Shown here piece by piece: positions 41,979 to 49,773 of a stretch of DNA of 64,000 nucleotides. The DNA is taken from the NCBI GenBank assembly GCA_945878975.1, contig CAMCUM010000001.1:1-64000 (forward strand). Direction: 5' to 3'. The notes beneath the pieces are model-generated. The model made no database searches. It saw only the letters and a list, made by a program, of their open reading frames with translations, and was not told where the DNA came from. The stretch comes from Legionella genomosp. 1. Lineage in GTDB: Bacteria > Pseudomonadota > Gammaproteobacteria > Legionellales > Legionellaceae. Position numbers and translations under genes: made by a program. Position 1 is the first letter of the stretch. Each line of letters begins with the position of its first letter.

Positions 41979-42910
41979 GTCCCCATCCTCTCAAACCAGC
42001 CACGGCGAAATAATGGTAATAATAGTATCAACCCAGGCAACAAAAACCAACGACCTTGATCACGCCACAGCGGCATATCATCCTGTTGATTCATTTGATA
42101 CCGACGATGCGCGACACGCTGTTGCCACGCCAACCAGCGTTTCACATCGGCATCTGAATCTGTCAAAACCAAAGTATCCCCATGCCCCGCTTTAGCCAAA
42201 GGTGTAAACAAAGAACGCGCGGCTTTATCAGCTACTATTGGCATAACAGACACCGTGTATCCTTCCGTGCTGAGCTTTTGTGCTGCATCCACTGCAGCAG
42301 CCGAGGGCACCTGACCGGTTAACACCAAAATATCCCCAAAATTCAGGCCAATATCAGTAAACATTGTTTTGGCTTCGACGAGCGCTTGCTCCAAATGATT
42401 GCCATCTACCGGCAAAATACTGGGACTCAAAGCGCTCAACAAAATATCGATTGTTTGCGCATCATCCGTCAAGGGTGATACAACAAACGGTTCACTCGAA
42501 TACACCATCAATCCGAATTGCCCTGCGCCAGGCAGCGCCAAAAGATCGTGAATTTTAAATTTGGCACGCGTTAAGCGGTTTGGGGACAGATCCTTGGCCT
42601 GCATCGCGCTAGACAAATCCAACAAAATCATATGCGGACTCACTTGCCGGTAAGTAGGGACCGCGATCTTAGACCAAGTGGGGCCAGCCAAAGCCAAAAT
42701 CATACAACAGAGACTGCCTATCGCCCCCATCACCACCGCCACGCGTTGTGCACGACCGTGATACACTAACAAAGGCGCCAGCAAATGCGCATCACACACT
42801 TTAGACCAAATTGACACAGCAGAGCCACGTCGCAATAATCTGATCCCGAGTAAAATAATAGGCAAAAGCGCCCAAAGCCACCAAGGTCGCAAAAAATGAA
42901 ACTCAGTCAT
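41975..42910 (-). CDS. batB: BatB, von Willebrand factor A domain membrane protein
   Basis: A 311-residue inner-membrane protein. Two N-terminal helices (about 10-25 and 58-76) and one C-terminal helix flank a VWA domain. The metal-ion-dependent adhesion site D-L-S-S-A-M (about 97-102) keeps the Asp and both serines of D-x-S-x-S in altered form, with alanine/methionine at the last place. It is therefore a weaker site than that of batA. S-P-N-R-L-T-R-A-K-F-K-I and F-G-L-M-V-Y-S follow. Part of the bat operon; overlaps batA by 8 bp and batC by 4 bp. Confidence 0.9.
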   Translation of the reverse strand: MTEFHFLRPWWLWALLPIILLGIRLLRRGSAVSIWSKVCDAHLLAPLLVYHGRAQRVAVVMGAIGSLCCMILALAGPTWSKIAVPTYRQVSPHMILLDLSSAMQAKDLSPNRLTRAKFKIHDLLALPGAGQFGLMVYSSEPFVVSPLTDDAQTIDILLSALSPSILPVDGNHLEQALVEAKTMFTDIGLNFGDILVLTGQVPSAAAVDAAQKLSTEGYTVSVMPIVADKAARSLFTPLAKAGHGDTLVLTDSDADVKRWLAWQQRVAHRRYQMNQQDDMPLWRDQGRWFLLPGLILLLPLFRRGWFERMGT

Positions 42911-43925
42911 GATAAGTTCTCACTCCTTGCGCGAATCGTCGCCATCCCAACCCTGCTCGCCCTAAAAATAAGCAACATAAAATCAATAAACCGCTTGCTA
43001 AAAACCAAGGATAATAATCATATTGGGGCCGAATATCCGCTTGATCTTGCTCAACACGCGTCATCTGATCAATATACGCATAAATTTTCTCTAAGGAAGC
43101 TTGGTCCGTAGCACGAAAATAATGTCCACCGGTGACGTTCGCCACTTCCTTTAACGTATCTTCATCCAAATCAGCCGCCCCAGACATACTTAAGAACAAA
43201 CCATCAAAAGATCGAGGATCAACCATGGTATGCAAGCCAATGGTATTAATTTGAATGTTTTCACTGCGCGCCAAATCCGCAGCTTTAAGGGGAGAGAGCA
43301 CGCCAGAATTCGAGACCCCATCGGTCAATAACACAATCATCCGACCTTCTGCTGGCACTTGTTGCAAACGCTTAATCGCCAAACCCAATGCATCCCCAAT
43401 CGATGTCGACTTGCCGGCCAAACCAACGGAGGCATCATCAATTCGCTGCGCAACATTGCGACGATCATACGTCAAAGGCGTCAACAAATAAGCTTGCTCA
43501 CCAAATAAAATCAGACCAATTTTATCCCCAACGCGTTTTTCAACGAATTGTTTGGCAGCACGTTTCACAGCAAACAACCGCGTCACATGCCGGCCATGAT
43601 CGGACATGTCATTCACGGACATACTGGGAGAAATATCTAATGCCAACATAATATTATAACTATCACGCACCAAAGGACGCGGCTCACCAACCCATTTTGG
43701 CCCAGCCAACGCGACGACGAGCAAAGCCCAAGCAAGCATCAACCATACAAAATTACGACGCTTAGCCACCATCGTTTTATCTTGCTGTACCACCGTTTGC
43801 ATGGCATGAAAAAAAGGCACTTTCAATACGGCAGATACTTGCGCTTGTGCGGGCGGCATCCCTAACCATAATAAAAAGGGCAACGCTAAAAGCAATAACG
43901 CCCAAGGAAAGGCTAAGACAAACAT
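42903..43925 (-). CDS. batA: BatA, von Willebrand factor A domain membrane protein
   Basis: A 340-residue inner-membrane protein starting M-F-V-L-A-F-P-W-A-L-L-L-L. The upstream 28 codons of open frame are not counted because family members start at this helix. The VWA domain carries an intact MIDAS motif, D-I-S-P-S-M-S, then K-R-A-A-K-Q-F-V-E-K-R and I-G-L-I-L-F-G-E-Q-A-Y. T-D-G-V-S-N-S-G provides the later Asp. A C-terminal helix (L-L-I-L-C-C-L-F-L-G) anchors it. In the family these proteins work with MoxR AAA+ ATPases and are linked to oxidative-stress tolerance and envelope integrity. It overlaps the DUF4381 gene upstream by 13 bp. Confidence 0.92.
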   Translation of the reverse strand: MFVLAFPWALLLLALPFLLWLGMPPAQAQVSAVLKVPFFHAMQTVVQQDKTMVAKRRNFVWLMLAWALLVVALAGPKWVGEPRPLVRDSYNIMLALDISPSMSVNDMSDHGRHVTRLFAVKRAAKQFVEKRVGDKIGLILFGEQAYLLTPLTYDRRNVAQRIDDASVGLAGKSTSIGDALGLAIKRLQQVPAEGRMIVLLTDGVSNSGVLSPLKAADLARSENIQINTIGLHTMVDPRSFDGLFLSMSGAADLDEDTLKEVANVTGGHYFRATDQASLEKIYAYIDQMTRVEQDQADIRPQYDYYPWFLASGLLILCCLFLGRAGLGWRRFAQGVRTYHD

Positions 43926-44404
43926 GGCGCCCCCCTTTCTTGAATCCAGGCTCGGACCAAATGCAAAAGCGCGCGTAAATCTCGCGGTTGCTCCTTTTGA
44001 TACGGACAAAGTAATAAAGCGGCTTCTTCAGGCAAAAAATCCAGGTTATGACTGGTTTGATTTAGAAAAAGCAGCCAGTCTTTGCCGCACAATTGCGCCA
44101 CCTTTTCACGCGCAAAATAAGCCAATGCCACGCGTTTTAGTAATTCATTCAAATCAGCACTGGTTTTCTGCGCATTGGCCGTTTGATAATACTCCTTTTC
44201 ATACTCACTCAACATACGTAGCGCGGCGCGCTTTACCTTACCATGCTGATACCAACGCCACCCGAACAAGATAGCCACACCCAATCCTATCAGAAACACG
44301 CCCAATACCACGTACCATCCTGGCGCGAAAGACCACATGTTCAACGGAGTGGGTTGGTGAATATCATGCAATTGTTTCAACAAATCCGACCCTTGGTCCA
44401 TCAT
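43913..44404 (-). CDS. DUF4381 membrane protein of the bat operon
   Basis: A 163-residue protein with one transmembrane helix (about 30-50: W-Y-V-V-L-G-V-F-L-I-G-L-G-V-A-I-L-F-G-W) and a short periplasmic N-terminus containing L-H-D-I-H-Q-P. The cytoplasmic domain reads L-N-E-L-L-K-R-V-A-L-A-Y-F-A-R-E-K-V-A-Q-L-C-G-K-D-W-L-L-F-L. That L-K-R-x-A-L...V-A-x-L-x-G-x-x-W-L-x-F-L pattern defines DUF4381. It overlaps both neighbours and is translationally coupled within the operon. Confidence 0.88.
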   Translation of the reverse strand: MMDQGSDLLKQLHDIHQPTPLNMWSFAPGWYVVLGVFLIGLGVAILFGWRWYQHGKVKRAALRMLSEYEKEYYQTANAQKTSADLNELLKRVALAYFAREKVAQLCGKDWLLFLNQTSHNLDFLPEEAALLLCPYQKEQPRDLRALLHLVRAWIQERGAPCLS

Positions 44405-45309
44405 ACCCCCAAACGCTGCGGAAAAGTTTGCTTGACCAACCTAGCCAAATTCATGTCGCCAGTCACTTGCACATATTGCATCGGAATGCGTAGCATTTGT
44501 TGGCGTAGGTCCGTAATCCGCTGCTCACAATAAAATTGATAGCCAAAGCGCACACTGTCTAAACTGGTATCCACTAACACATCCGCTTGCCCATCGGTCA
44601 TGCCATACAGTTGTGGGAGCGGAGGCGCAAGCTCTAAGGGATCACAAATATGATAAGCCAATAAATCATGATGGCGACTGAGGCGTGCGAGGAGGCGTTC
44701 ATGACCAGCGTTCCAATGATAAAAATCGGAGATCACCACCACAATACTACCGGGTTTGAGTAAGCGCTGCATCCGCGTAAGCGCTTGATTAAAGGCTTGC
44801 TCACCCACATCGCTGGTCACAGATTTTGTTTGCGAATAATGACTGAGTCCTGCCAAAAACGGCAAAATACCAGCACGGCGCGTACGGGGGGTAAACTCTT
44901 GATGCGCAACCGGAGAATACAACAAGCCACCGACACGATCACCCTGCTGTGCAACAGTCCACGCCAAAATAGCGGCCAAGCGTGCAGCAATGACCGATTT
45001 AAAGGCAATGCGTGTCCCAAAAAACATCGAGGGATTGAAATCAACGACCAGCAGCACAGGACGCTCGCGCTCTTCATGATACACCTTCACATGCGGTCTA
45101 CCAGTGCGTGCTGTCATGCGCCATTCCATATGACGGACTTCATCCCCGGCTTGATAATTCCGTGCTTCAGAGAAATCCATCCCTCGGCCACGGATTTTGG
45201 ACTGATGTAAGCCAGCGCGCGCAACAAACCCCTTGGGGGGATAACGTACTTGTTGTGCCTGCGCAGCAAGTGCAATCAGTTCCACTACAGAAACATCTAG
45301 CCCTTGCAT
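44401..45309 (-). CDS. DUF58 protein (VWA-like) of the bat operon
   Basis: A 302-residue cytoplasmic protein. The family core is visible at about 35-95: G-R-G-M-D-F-S-E-A-R-N-Y-Q-A-G-D-E-V-R-H-M-E-W then V-K-V-Y-H-E-E-R-E-R-P-V-L-L-V-V-D. The VWA-like Asp lies in V-V-D-F-N-P-S-M. Near the C-terminus is M-Q-Y-V-Q-V-T-G-D. DUF58 proteins always travel with MoxR ATPases and are thought to be their adaptors or substrates. It overlaps DUF4381 by 4 bp and starts 15 bp after moxR ends. Confidence 0.92.
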   Translation of the reverse strand: MQGLDVSVVELIALAAQAQQVRYPPKGFVARAGLHQSKIRGRGMDFSEARNYQAGDEVRHMEWRMTARTGRPHVKVYHEERERPVLLVVDFNPSMFFGTRIAFKSVIAARLAAILAWTVAQQGDRVGGLLYSPVAHQEFTPRTRRAGILPFLAGLSHYSQTKSVTSDVGEQAFNQALTRMQRLLKPGSIVVVISDFYHWNAGHERLLARLSRHHDLLAYHICDPLELAPPLPQLYGMTDGQADVLVDTSLDSVRFGYQFYCEQRITDLRQQMLRIPMQYVQVTGDMNLARLVKQTFPQRLGV

Positions 45310-45324
45310 AGTCTCTCCTATCTC

Positions 45325-46335
45325 CTATGGCACCGCCACGCGGCGTAATAATTCCGTGATAAAATCATCACAACGCACACCTTCTGCCTCTGCTTCATAG
45401 GTTAATAAAATGCGATGCCGCAATACTTCATGCGCAACCGCATGAATATCTTCCGGGGTCACAAAATCTCGTCCCGCTAACCAAGCATGCGCTTTAGAAC
45501 AACGATCCAAGGCAATGGTAGCGCGTGGACTGGCACCAAAGCGTAACCAACGCCCTAACGTGTCGCTATGCACACTCGGATTACGAGTCGCCACGACGAG
45601 TTGCACCAGATATTTTTCCAAAGCAGGACTGGTATGCACATGCAACACTTGGCGGCGCGCCTCAAATAGCACAGATTGCGGCAAAGGTTTGATCAGTGGT
45701 TGGGCGGCGGTCTTATCGACGCCTTGTTGTGCCAAAGCTTCTTGCCTGGACAAACTAAGAATATCCCGCTCTACCAGTTCATCAGGATAAGAAATCGTGA
45801 CATACATCAAAAAACGATCCAATTGTGCTTCAGGCAAAGGGTAAGTCCCCTCTTGCTCAATCGGATTTTGAGTCGCCATCACCAAAAATAACTCTGGAAG
45901 CGGATAAGTTCGGCTCCCAATCGTCACTTGCCGCTCACCCATTGCTTCCAAGAGCGCTGACTGAACCTTCGCTGGCGCACGATTGATTTCATCCGCCAAG
46001 ACCATGTTGTGAAACACGGGCCCGGGAGAAAATACAAACGAACCATTTTGGGGATGATACACATCCGTGCCAGTCAGATCGCCTGGCAGCAAATCTGGGG
46101 TAAATTGAATACGATGAAAGGATCCTTCGATACCGGCAGATAATTCTTTTACAGCTCTGGTTTTAGCCAAACCAGGCGCACCTTCTAGCAACAAATGGCC
46201 ATCCGCGAGCAACGCAATCAAAATGCGGGTCATCAATGCGGTTTGACCAAGTATCCGTGTATTCAAATAGCGATTCAACTCAGCAATTTGCGCTTGAATC
46301 GCTGTGAACTCATGCTCTTTTGTCTGATTCATCAC
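45325..46335 (-). CDS. moxR: MoxR-family AAA+ ATPase
   Basis: A 336-residue AAA+ ATPase heading the bat operon. Walker A is E-G-A-P-G-L-A-K-T-R (about 55-64), Walker B is V-L-A-D-E-I-N-R-A-P (about 112-121), and sensor 1 is M-A-T-Q-N-P-I-E-Q-E-G-T-Y-P-L-P-E-A. The conserved R-F-L-M-Y-V and the lid helix G-A-S-P-R-A-T-I-A-L are present. MoxR proteins act as chaperones for VWA-domain partners such as BatA and BatB encoded downstream. All core motifs are intact. Confidence 0.95.
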   Translation of the reverse strand: MMNQTKEHEFTAIQAQIAELNRYLNTRILGQTALMTRILIALLADGHLLLEGAPGLAKTRAVKELSAGIEGSFHRIQFTPDLLPGDLTGTDVYHPQNGSFVFSPGPVFHNMVLADEINRAPAKVQSALLEAMGERQVTIGSRTYPLPELFLVMATQNPIEQEGTYPLPEAQLDRFLMYVTISYPDELVERDILSLSRQEALAQQGVDKTAAQPLIKPLPQSVLFEARRQVLHVHTSPALEKYLVQLVVATRNPSVHSDTLGRWLRFGASPRATIALDRCSKAHAWLAGRDFVTPEDIHAVAHEVLRHRILLTYEAEAEGVRCDDFITELLRRVAVP

Positions 46336-46379
46336 ATCTTACCTCTATGGTCCGTGCATGGTGGTCTGAGTGTTTTGTG

Positions 46380-46440
46380 GCCTTGATGTTGTATCGCTCG
46401 GGTGAAGCGCAGCATAACCCGGGATTTTAAAATGGATTAA
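46380..46440. repeat. Degenerate repeat resembling family B
   Basis: Reads 'gccttgatgttgtatcgctcgggtgaagcgcagc...cccggg'. It is similar in theme to the 'gtagcctggatgcagcgcagcgaaatccggg' elements but heavily diverged. The second arm is not clear. Confidence 0.35.
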
Positions 46441-46473
46441 AACCCCAGACGACAAAGCACCCAGACGACAATA

Positions 46474-46752
46474 CTATTTTTCTTTTACGATTTCAATCTT
46501 ATCAGCCTGCGGGCCTTTTTTGCCTTTGATCACGACAAACGTAACGGCGATACCATCCTGCAACCCTTTAAAATCGCGAGGGCGTGTCGCTGCCACATGG
46601 AAAAAATACTCGTGATCTTGCGCAATAATAAATCCAAAGCGTTTTTTACGATCAAAAAACTTGATCACGCCCGAATGTCTTGCTTCAGTCGGAGCCGCTG
46701 CAAATAAATTTTTAAACCACATTTTAATACGTTTTATAGACATACCATCCAT
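46474..46752 (-). CDS. Cold-shock domain protein
   Basis: A 92-residue protein whose C-terminal 65 residues form a cold-shock (OB-fold) domain. Seen in order: S-G-V-I-K-F-F-D-R-K-K-R-F-G-F-I (RNP1-like, with K-R-F-G-F-I), then Y-F-F-H-V-A-A, the RNP2 region, and G-P-Q-A-D-K-I-E-I near the end. A short basic/aromatic leader (K-M-W-F-K-N-L-F) precedes it. The canonical K-G-x-G-F-I is replaced by K-R-F-G-F-I, so single-stranded nucleic acid binding may be altered. Starts at the internal ATGs (46743 or 46719) are possible. It stands alone downstream of the repeat region. Confidence 0.85.
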   Translation of the reverse strand: MDGMSIKRIKMWFKNLFAAAPTEARHSGVIKFFDRKKRFGFIIAQDHEYFFHVAATRPRDFKGLQDGIAVTFVVIKGKKGPQADKIEIVKEK

Positions 46753-46842
46753 TCCTGTAATAGTCGCTTTCGCAACAATAATTTAGATCACGGGAAGTAT
46801 AACATAGACCTAAATTAACCACCAACAAGCTAGTACCAACCC

Positions 46843-47027
46843 CAGGGCAAGATCATGTGTGATGCATAAACACGCGGGTAGCAGCATTTTTACAACTATC
46901 ATTCAATTTACGACGTCCCGCGGCTCGTCCGCGGGATCCATGGCTTTATCCAGATCTCTGGATCCCGCGCATAAAGCCCGGGACGTAGGAGATTAGCTTA
47001 ACTTGTAGACATACATGCTCTTGCCCT
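46843..47027. mobile_element. MITE-like element, copy 2 (non-coding, 18-bp terminal inverted repeats)
   Basis: The left end CAGGGCAAGATCATGTGT (46843-46860) and the inverse of the right end (CAGGGCAAGAGCATGTAT, ending at 47027) match at 16 of 18 positions. The interior shares the 'cgggtagcag-atttttacaac' and 'taacttgtagacatacatgctcttgccct' blocks with 4067-4203. In this copy the central hairpin is larger, holding a 'cgtcccgcgg...gggatcca' module and its inverse. No coding capacity. The surrounding spaces 46753-46842 and 47028-47077 contain nothing recognisable. Confidence 0.65.
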
Positions 47028-47077
47028 GATGCCAACCCAAGTCAAACACATCCTTAGCTAAAAATGAATCTAAATAT

Positions 47078-47100
47078 CGTCTTTGCGAGCGCAGCGAAGC
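47078..47100. repeat. Dispersed short repeat, family D
   Basis: Reads cgtctttgcgagcgcagcg then aagc. It is the same theme as the arms at 36442-36481 and the sequence at 48977-49000. Similar 'ttgcgagcg-aagcgaagcaa' repeats are scattered in many proteobacterial genomes. Confidence 0.5.
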
Positions 47101-47139
47101 AACCCAGGGTGCTGGACTATGAACGCTGTTTAACAACAG

Positions 47140-47230
47140 CGCTTGCTACGTCCTGTTCTAACTTTTCCAATCCCTAACGGTCGTGGCTCGGTTTCCGTGA
47201 CCTTATTTAAATCATTTTAATGCAATCGCC
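47140..47230. repeat. REP-like repeat, solitary copy with RAYT 3'-end scar
   Basis: Contains 'gctacgtcctgttctaactttt' followed by 'ccctaacggtcgtggctcgg' and 'tttaatgcaatcgcc'. The block matches, in the same or opposite orientation, the two repeats flanking the broken REP-associated transposase (54941-55025 and 55659-55728). The first part also matches the last codons of that transposase (reading C-Y-V-L-F-stop here against F-Y-A-L-F-stop there), so this looks like the remnant of another transposase copy. Confidence 0.6.
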
Positions 47231-47313
47231 CTGAGATCACCCCACACCATCCTTTGCACTCCAGCACCGGATCTGTATAATCTTAAACATACTCGTTTTC
47301 TTTGATGGTGCCC

Positions 47314-47955
47314 ATGCCTATTTTTTCATGTGTTGACCAATGCATTGCCATATTGGATACCGCTTTGAAGACCGCTTTTCCGTCGCCGCACCGTGACACC
47401 ACGCGAGCCAATCCAGCTGATGCTATCCCAGAAAACCCCTTAACGCTTGAGCAAAAGCGTCATTCTGCAGGATTAATGCGCGTCAATCATGCTGGAGAAG
47501 TCTCTGCACAAGCGCTCTACCAAGGACAAGCCTTGACTGCGAACAAAACAGACGTTCGCGAACATTTACAACAGGCCGCCGCAGAAGAAATGGATCATTT
47601 GGACTGGTGTGAAAAACGCTTAACCGAACTCACCTCTGCGCCTAGCCTCCTCAATCCCCTATGGTACAGCGCCTCATTTATCATTGGTGCTTTGGCAGGT
47701 TTGGCTGGGGATCGCATCAGTTTGGGATTTTTAGCCGAAACAGAAGAGCAAGTGACCCGCCATTTGCAAAGTCATTTACGGATTCTGCCTGAAACCGATC
47801 ATAAGAGCCGCGCCATTATTAAGCAAATGGTGATAGATGAAAACGACCACGCCCTCGCTGCGTATGCCCACGGAGGTGCTGCGTTACCAGACACCATTAG
47901 GGCGGTGATGCGCTGGGGATCCAAGCTTTTAACCAAGAGCAGCTATTATCTATAG
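47314..47955 (+). CDS. coq7: 2-polyprenyl-3-methyl-6-methoxy-1,4-benzoquinone hydroxylase (Coq7 type)
   Basis: A 213-residue membrane-associated di-iron monooxygenase for ubiquinone biosynthesis, replacing UbiF in many proteobacteria. The start at 47314 (M-P-I-F-S-C-V-D-Q-C-I) parallels relatives beginning just before a similar helix; ATG 47305 and TTG 47302 are also in frame. Iron-ligand motifs of the ferritin-like fold are present: H-A-G-E-V-S-A-Q, A-E-E-M-D-H-L-D-W-C, L-A-E-T-E-E-Q-V and I-D-E-N-D-H-A. Relatives end with an M-x-x-x-S-K-x-M-T-x-x-S-Y-x-[IL] tail, matching M-R-W-G-S-K-L-L-T-K-S-S-Y-Y-L. It is followed 9 bp later by the phosphate permease. Confidence 0.94.
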   Translation: MPIFSCVDQCIAILDTALKTAFPSPHRDTTRANPADAIPENPLTLEQKRHSAGLMRVNHAGEVSAQALYQGQALTANKTDVREHLQQAAAEEMDHLDWCEKRLTELTSAPSLLNPLWYSASFIIGALAGLAGDRISLGFLAETEEQVTRHLQSHLRILPETDHKSRAIIKQMVIDENDHALAAYAHGGAALPDTIRAVMRWGSKLLTKSSYYL

Positions 47956-47964
47956 AGGAAGGCC

Positions 47965-48954
47965 ATGGAGCAAGGAACGCTTTTTATCATTTGCGTGGTA
48001 TTAACAGCCTATGTATTTGATTTTATCAATGGCTTTCATGATGCCGCAAATTCGATTGCCACCATTGTCACAACCAAGGTCTTAACCCCTCTGCAAGCAG
48101 TGTTGTGGGCGTCTTTATTCAATTTCATTGCGTTCTTATTTTTTAAAATGGCGGTGGCGCACACCATCGGTACTGAATTGATCAATCCAGCCATTATCGA
48201 CATCCCCCTGATCTTCTCCGCATTGCTCTCTGCCATTTTTTGGGGGTTATTGACTTGGTACTTCGCCATGCCTTCTAGTTCATCACAAGCGCTGATTGGT
48301 GGCTTGGCAGGCGCGGCCATCATCAAAGGCGGATGGATTACACTAAAGTGGGTAGGATTATGTAAAATTATCATCGGGATTTTGGTCACACCTTTTCTCG
48401 GCCTCATTGCCAGCATCACTGTGATGTTTATCATCAATCGCATTTTGCGTATTCGGAATACCAAAACCAATCAAAGATTGCTCAAAACACTACAACTCAT
48501 CTCTTCAGCCTGCTTAAGCATCACTCATGGTACGAATGATGCGCAGAAAACCATGGGTATCATCACCTTGCTGCTCTTTTCTTGCTCTTGGTTACAAGGA
48601 CCTTTTGTTGTTCCCTTATGGGTCACCATTACTTGTCATTTGGCCTTGGCGCTCGGTACATTAACCGGCGGATGGCGCATTGTAAAAACCATGGGAACCG
48701 AAATCACGCCCTTAAATCCGGTGCGCGGATGCGCAGCGGAGACAGGTGCGGCATTGGCTATCATGAGTGCATCCATATTTGGTGTCCCCGTCTCCACCAC
48801 ACAAACGGTAGCAGGCTCGATTGCGGGCGTAGGGATATTTCACAGCGCACGTCAATTAAATTGGACCACCATTCGCCACATGGTGTTATCTTGGTTATTC
48901 ACCATCCCGGCAACGGCGTTGGTTGCGGCGGGGATCATGTGGGGTATTACTTGA
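47965..48954 (+). CDS. Low-affinity inorganic phosphate transporter (Pit family)
   Basis: A 329-residue inner-membrane protein with about ten helices. The PHO4/Pit signature occurs twice. The first is D-F-I-N-G-F-H-D-A-A-N-S-I-A-T (about 15-29). The second is inverted in the C-terminal half, with S-I-T-H-G-T-N-D-A-Q-K-T-M-G (about 180-193). Helical P-S-S-S-Q-A-L-I-G-G and P-V-S-T-T-Q-T-V-A-G-S repeats confirm the internal duplication. Pit proteins import phosphate, often as metal-phosphate, driven by protons. An AGGAAGG site precedes the ATG. The length is shorter than E. coli PitA (499) but normal for compact Pit homologues. Confidence 0.93.
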   Translation: MEQGTLFIICVVLTAYVFDFINGFHDAANSIATIVTTKVLTPLQAVLWASLFNFIAFLFFKMAVAHTIGTELINPAIIDIPLIFSALLSAIFWGLLTWYFAMPSSSSQALIGGLAGAAIIKGGWITLKWVGLCKIIIGILVTPFLGLIASITVMFIINRILRIRNTKTNQRLLKTLQLISSACLSITHGTNDAQKTMGIITLLLFSCSWLQGPFVVPLWVTITCHLALALGTLTGGWRIVKTMGTEITPLNPVRGCAAETGAALAIMSASIFGVPVSTTQTVAGSIAGVGIFHSARQLNWTTIRHMVLSWLFTIPATALVAAGIMWGIT

Positions 48955-48976
48955 AATGAAGGTAAGGTTCTCTCCC

Positions 48977-49000
48977 GTCTTTGCGAGCCACAGGCGAAGC
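48977..49000. repeat. Dispersed short repeat, family D, adjoining a family-B repeat
   Basis: Reads cgtctttgcgagccacaggcgaagc, directly upstream of the family-B palindrome at 49004-49082. Two unrelated repeat families abut here. Confidence 0.45.
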
Positions 49001-49003
49001 ATT

Positions 49004-49082
49004 GTAGCCTGGATGCAGCGCAGCGAAATCCGGGAAGTCGATGACACTGATCCCGTATTTCGCTGCGCTGCATCCAGGCTAC
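49004..49082. repeat. Dispersed palindromic repeat, family B (copy 3)
   Basis: Arms 'gtagcctggatgcagcgcag...' and '...ctgcgctgcatccaggctac' are perfectly inverse over about 29 bp. Nearly identical to 41093-41173. It lies in the gap between the phosphate permease and pagP and creates a spurious upstream extension of the pagP frame. Confidence 0.9.
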
Positions 49083-49129
49083 GATCCCAAGTAGTGGTGC
49101 CACCAAGACAGAGGCGTACGCCGTTACCC

Positions 49130-49678
49130 ATGAAGGTTACTTTGCTACTCATTCTAACGTTGCCCCCCCTTGCTCAAGCCACCACACAGAACGACGGCGC
49201 ACATATCCCCGACTTTTTCAAATACGCACGTCATCGCGTCCAACAAATTTGGGAGACAGGAAAATACGAACTCAATATCCCCGCTTACGATTGGCATAAT
49301 CGATATTTTTATTCGAATCATAAAAATTACAATGAAAATCCCTGGGGTGGCGGTTTGGGAAAAAGCTTTTATGATGAAGACGGCGATTGGCATGGCTTAT
49401 ATGCCTTCGCATTCCTAGACTCCCACAAAAACGTAGAGCCCATTGCAGGGTATGGGTTTGAAAAAATGCTGCATTTCAATGATAAAACAGCCATAGGCAT
49501 TGGCTATACACTATTTTTAACCTCCAGAAGAGACATCATACACTCCATACCCTTCCCGGCCGCCTTACCCCTAGTCTCCGTCACCCATCGCCGCGCGACC
49601 CTCATGTTTATTTATGTGCCGGGAGGACAAAATGTTGGCAACGTATTGTTTGTGTTGGCAAAATGGGTGGTGAACTAG
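49130..49678 (+). CDS. pagP: Lipid A palmitoyltransferase PagP
   Basis: A 182-residue outer-membrane beta-barrel enzyme that transfers palmitate from phospholipid to lipid A. The ATG at 49130 is chosen because M-K-V-T-L-L-L-I-L-T-L-P-P-L-A-Q-A is a clean signal peptide; the frame runs further upstream only through a repeat. Catalytic residues match E. coli PagP: His in Y-D-W-H-N-R-Y, and Asp-Ser in F-L-D-S-H-K-N-V-E-P-I-A-G-Y-G. N-E-N-P-W-G-G-G-L-G, W-H-G-L-Y-A-F-A and P-L-V-S-V also agree. Palmitoylated lipid A protects Legionella-type bacteria from cationic peptides. It appears intact. Confidence 0.95.
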   Translation: MKVTLLLILTLPPLAQATTQNDGAHIPDFFKYARHRVQQIWETGKYELNIPAYDWHNRYFYSNHKNYNENPWGGGLGKSFYDEDGDWHGLYAFAFLDSHKNVEPIAGYGFEKMLHFNDKTAIGIGYTLFLTSRRDIIHSIPFPAALPLVSVTHRRATLMFIYVPGGQNVGNVLFVLAKWVVN

Positions 49679-49763
49679 GGGTCTGTTTACAAATCAAAAC
49701 CCTACGTCCCGCCAACAAGCGGCGGCACGTAGGGCTTCGTGAGATGAATGGTCAACAGACCCT
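49678..49763. repeat. Dispersed palindromic repeat, family A
   Basis: Begins 'ggggtctgtttacaaatcaaaaccctacgt' and ends 'acgtagggcttcgtgagatgaatggtcaacagaccct', with both arms inverse to each other. It separates the convergent pagP and the 487-residue gene, where it could act as a bidirectional hairpin. Confidence 0.85.
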
Positions 49764-49773
49764 AGTATCATCA

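Noticed and set aside
48923-49129. N-terminal extension of PagP by 69 residues
   Set aside because: The extension is translated from family D and B repeats. The ATG at 49130 starts a clean signal peptide and matches the family length.
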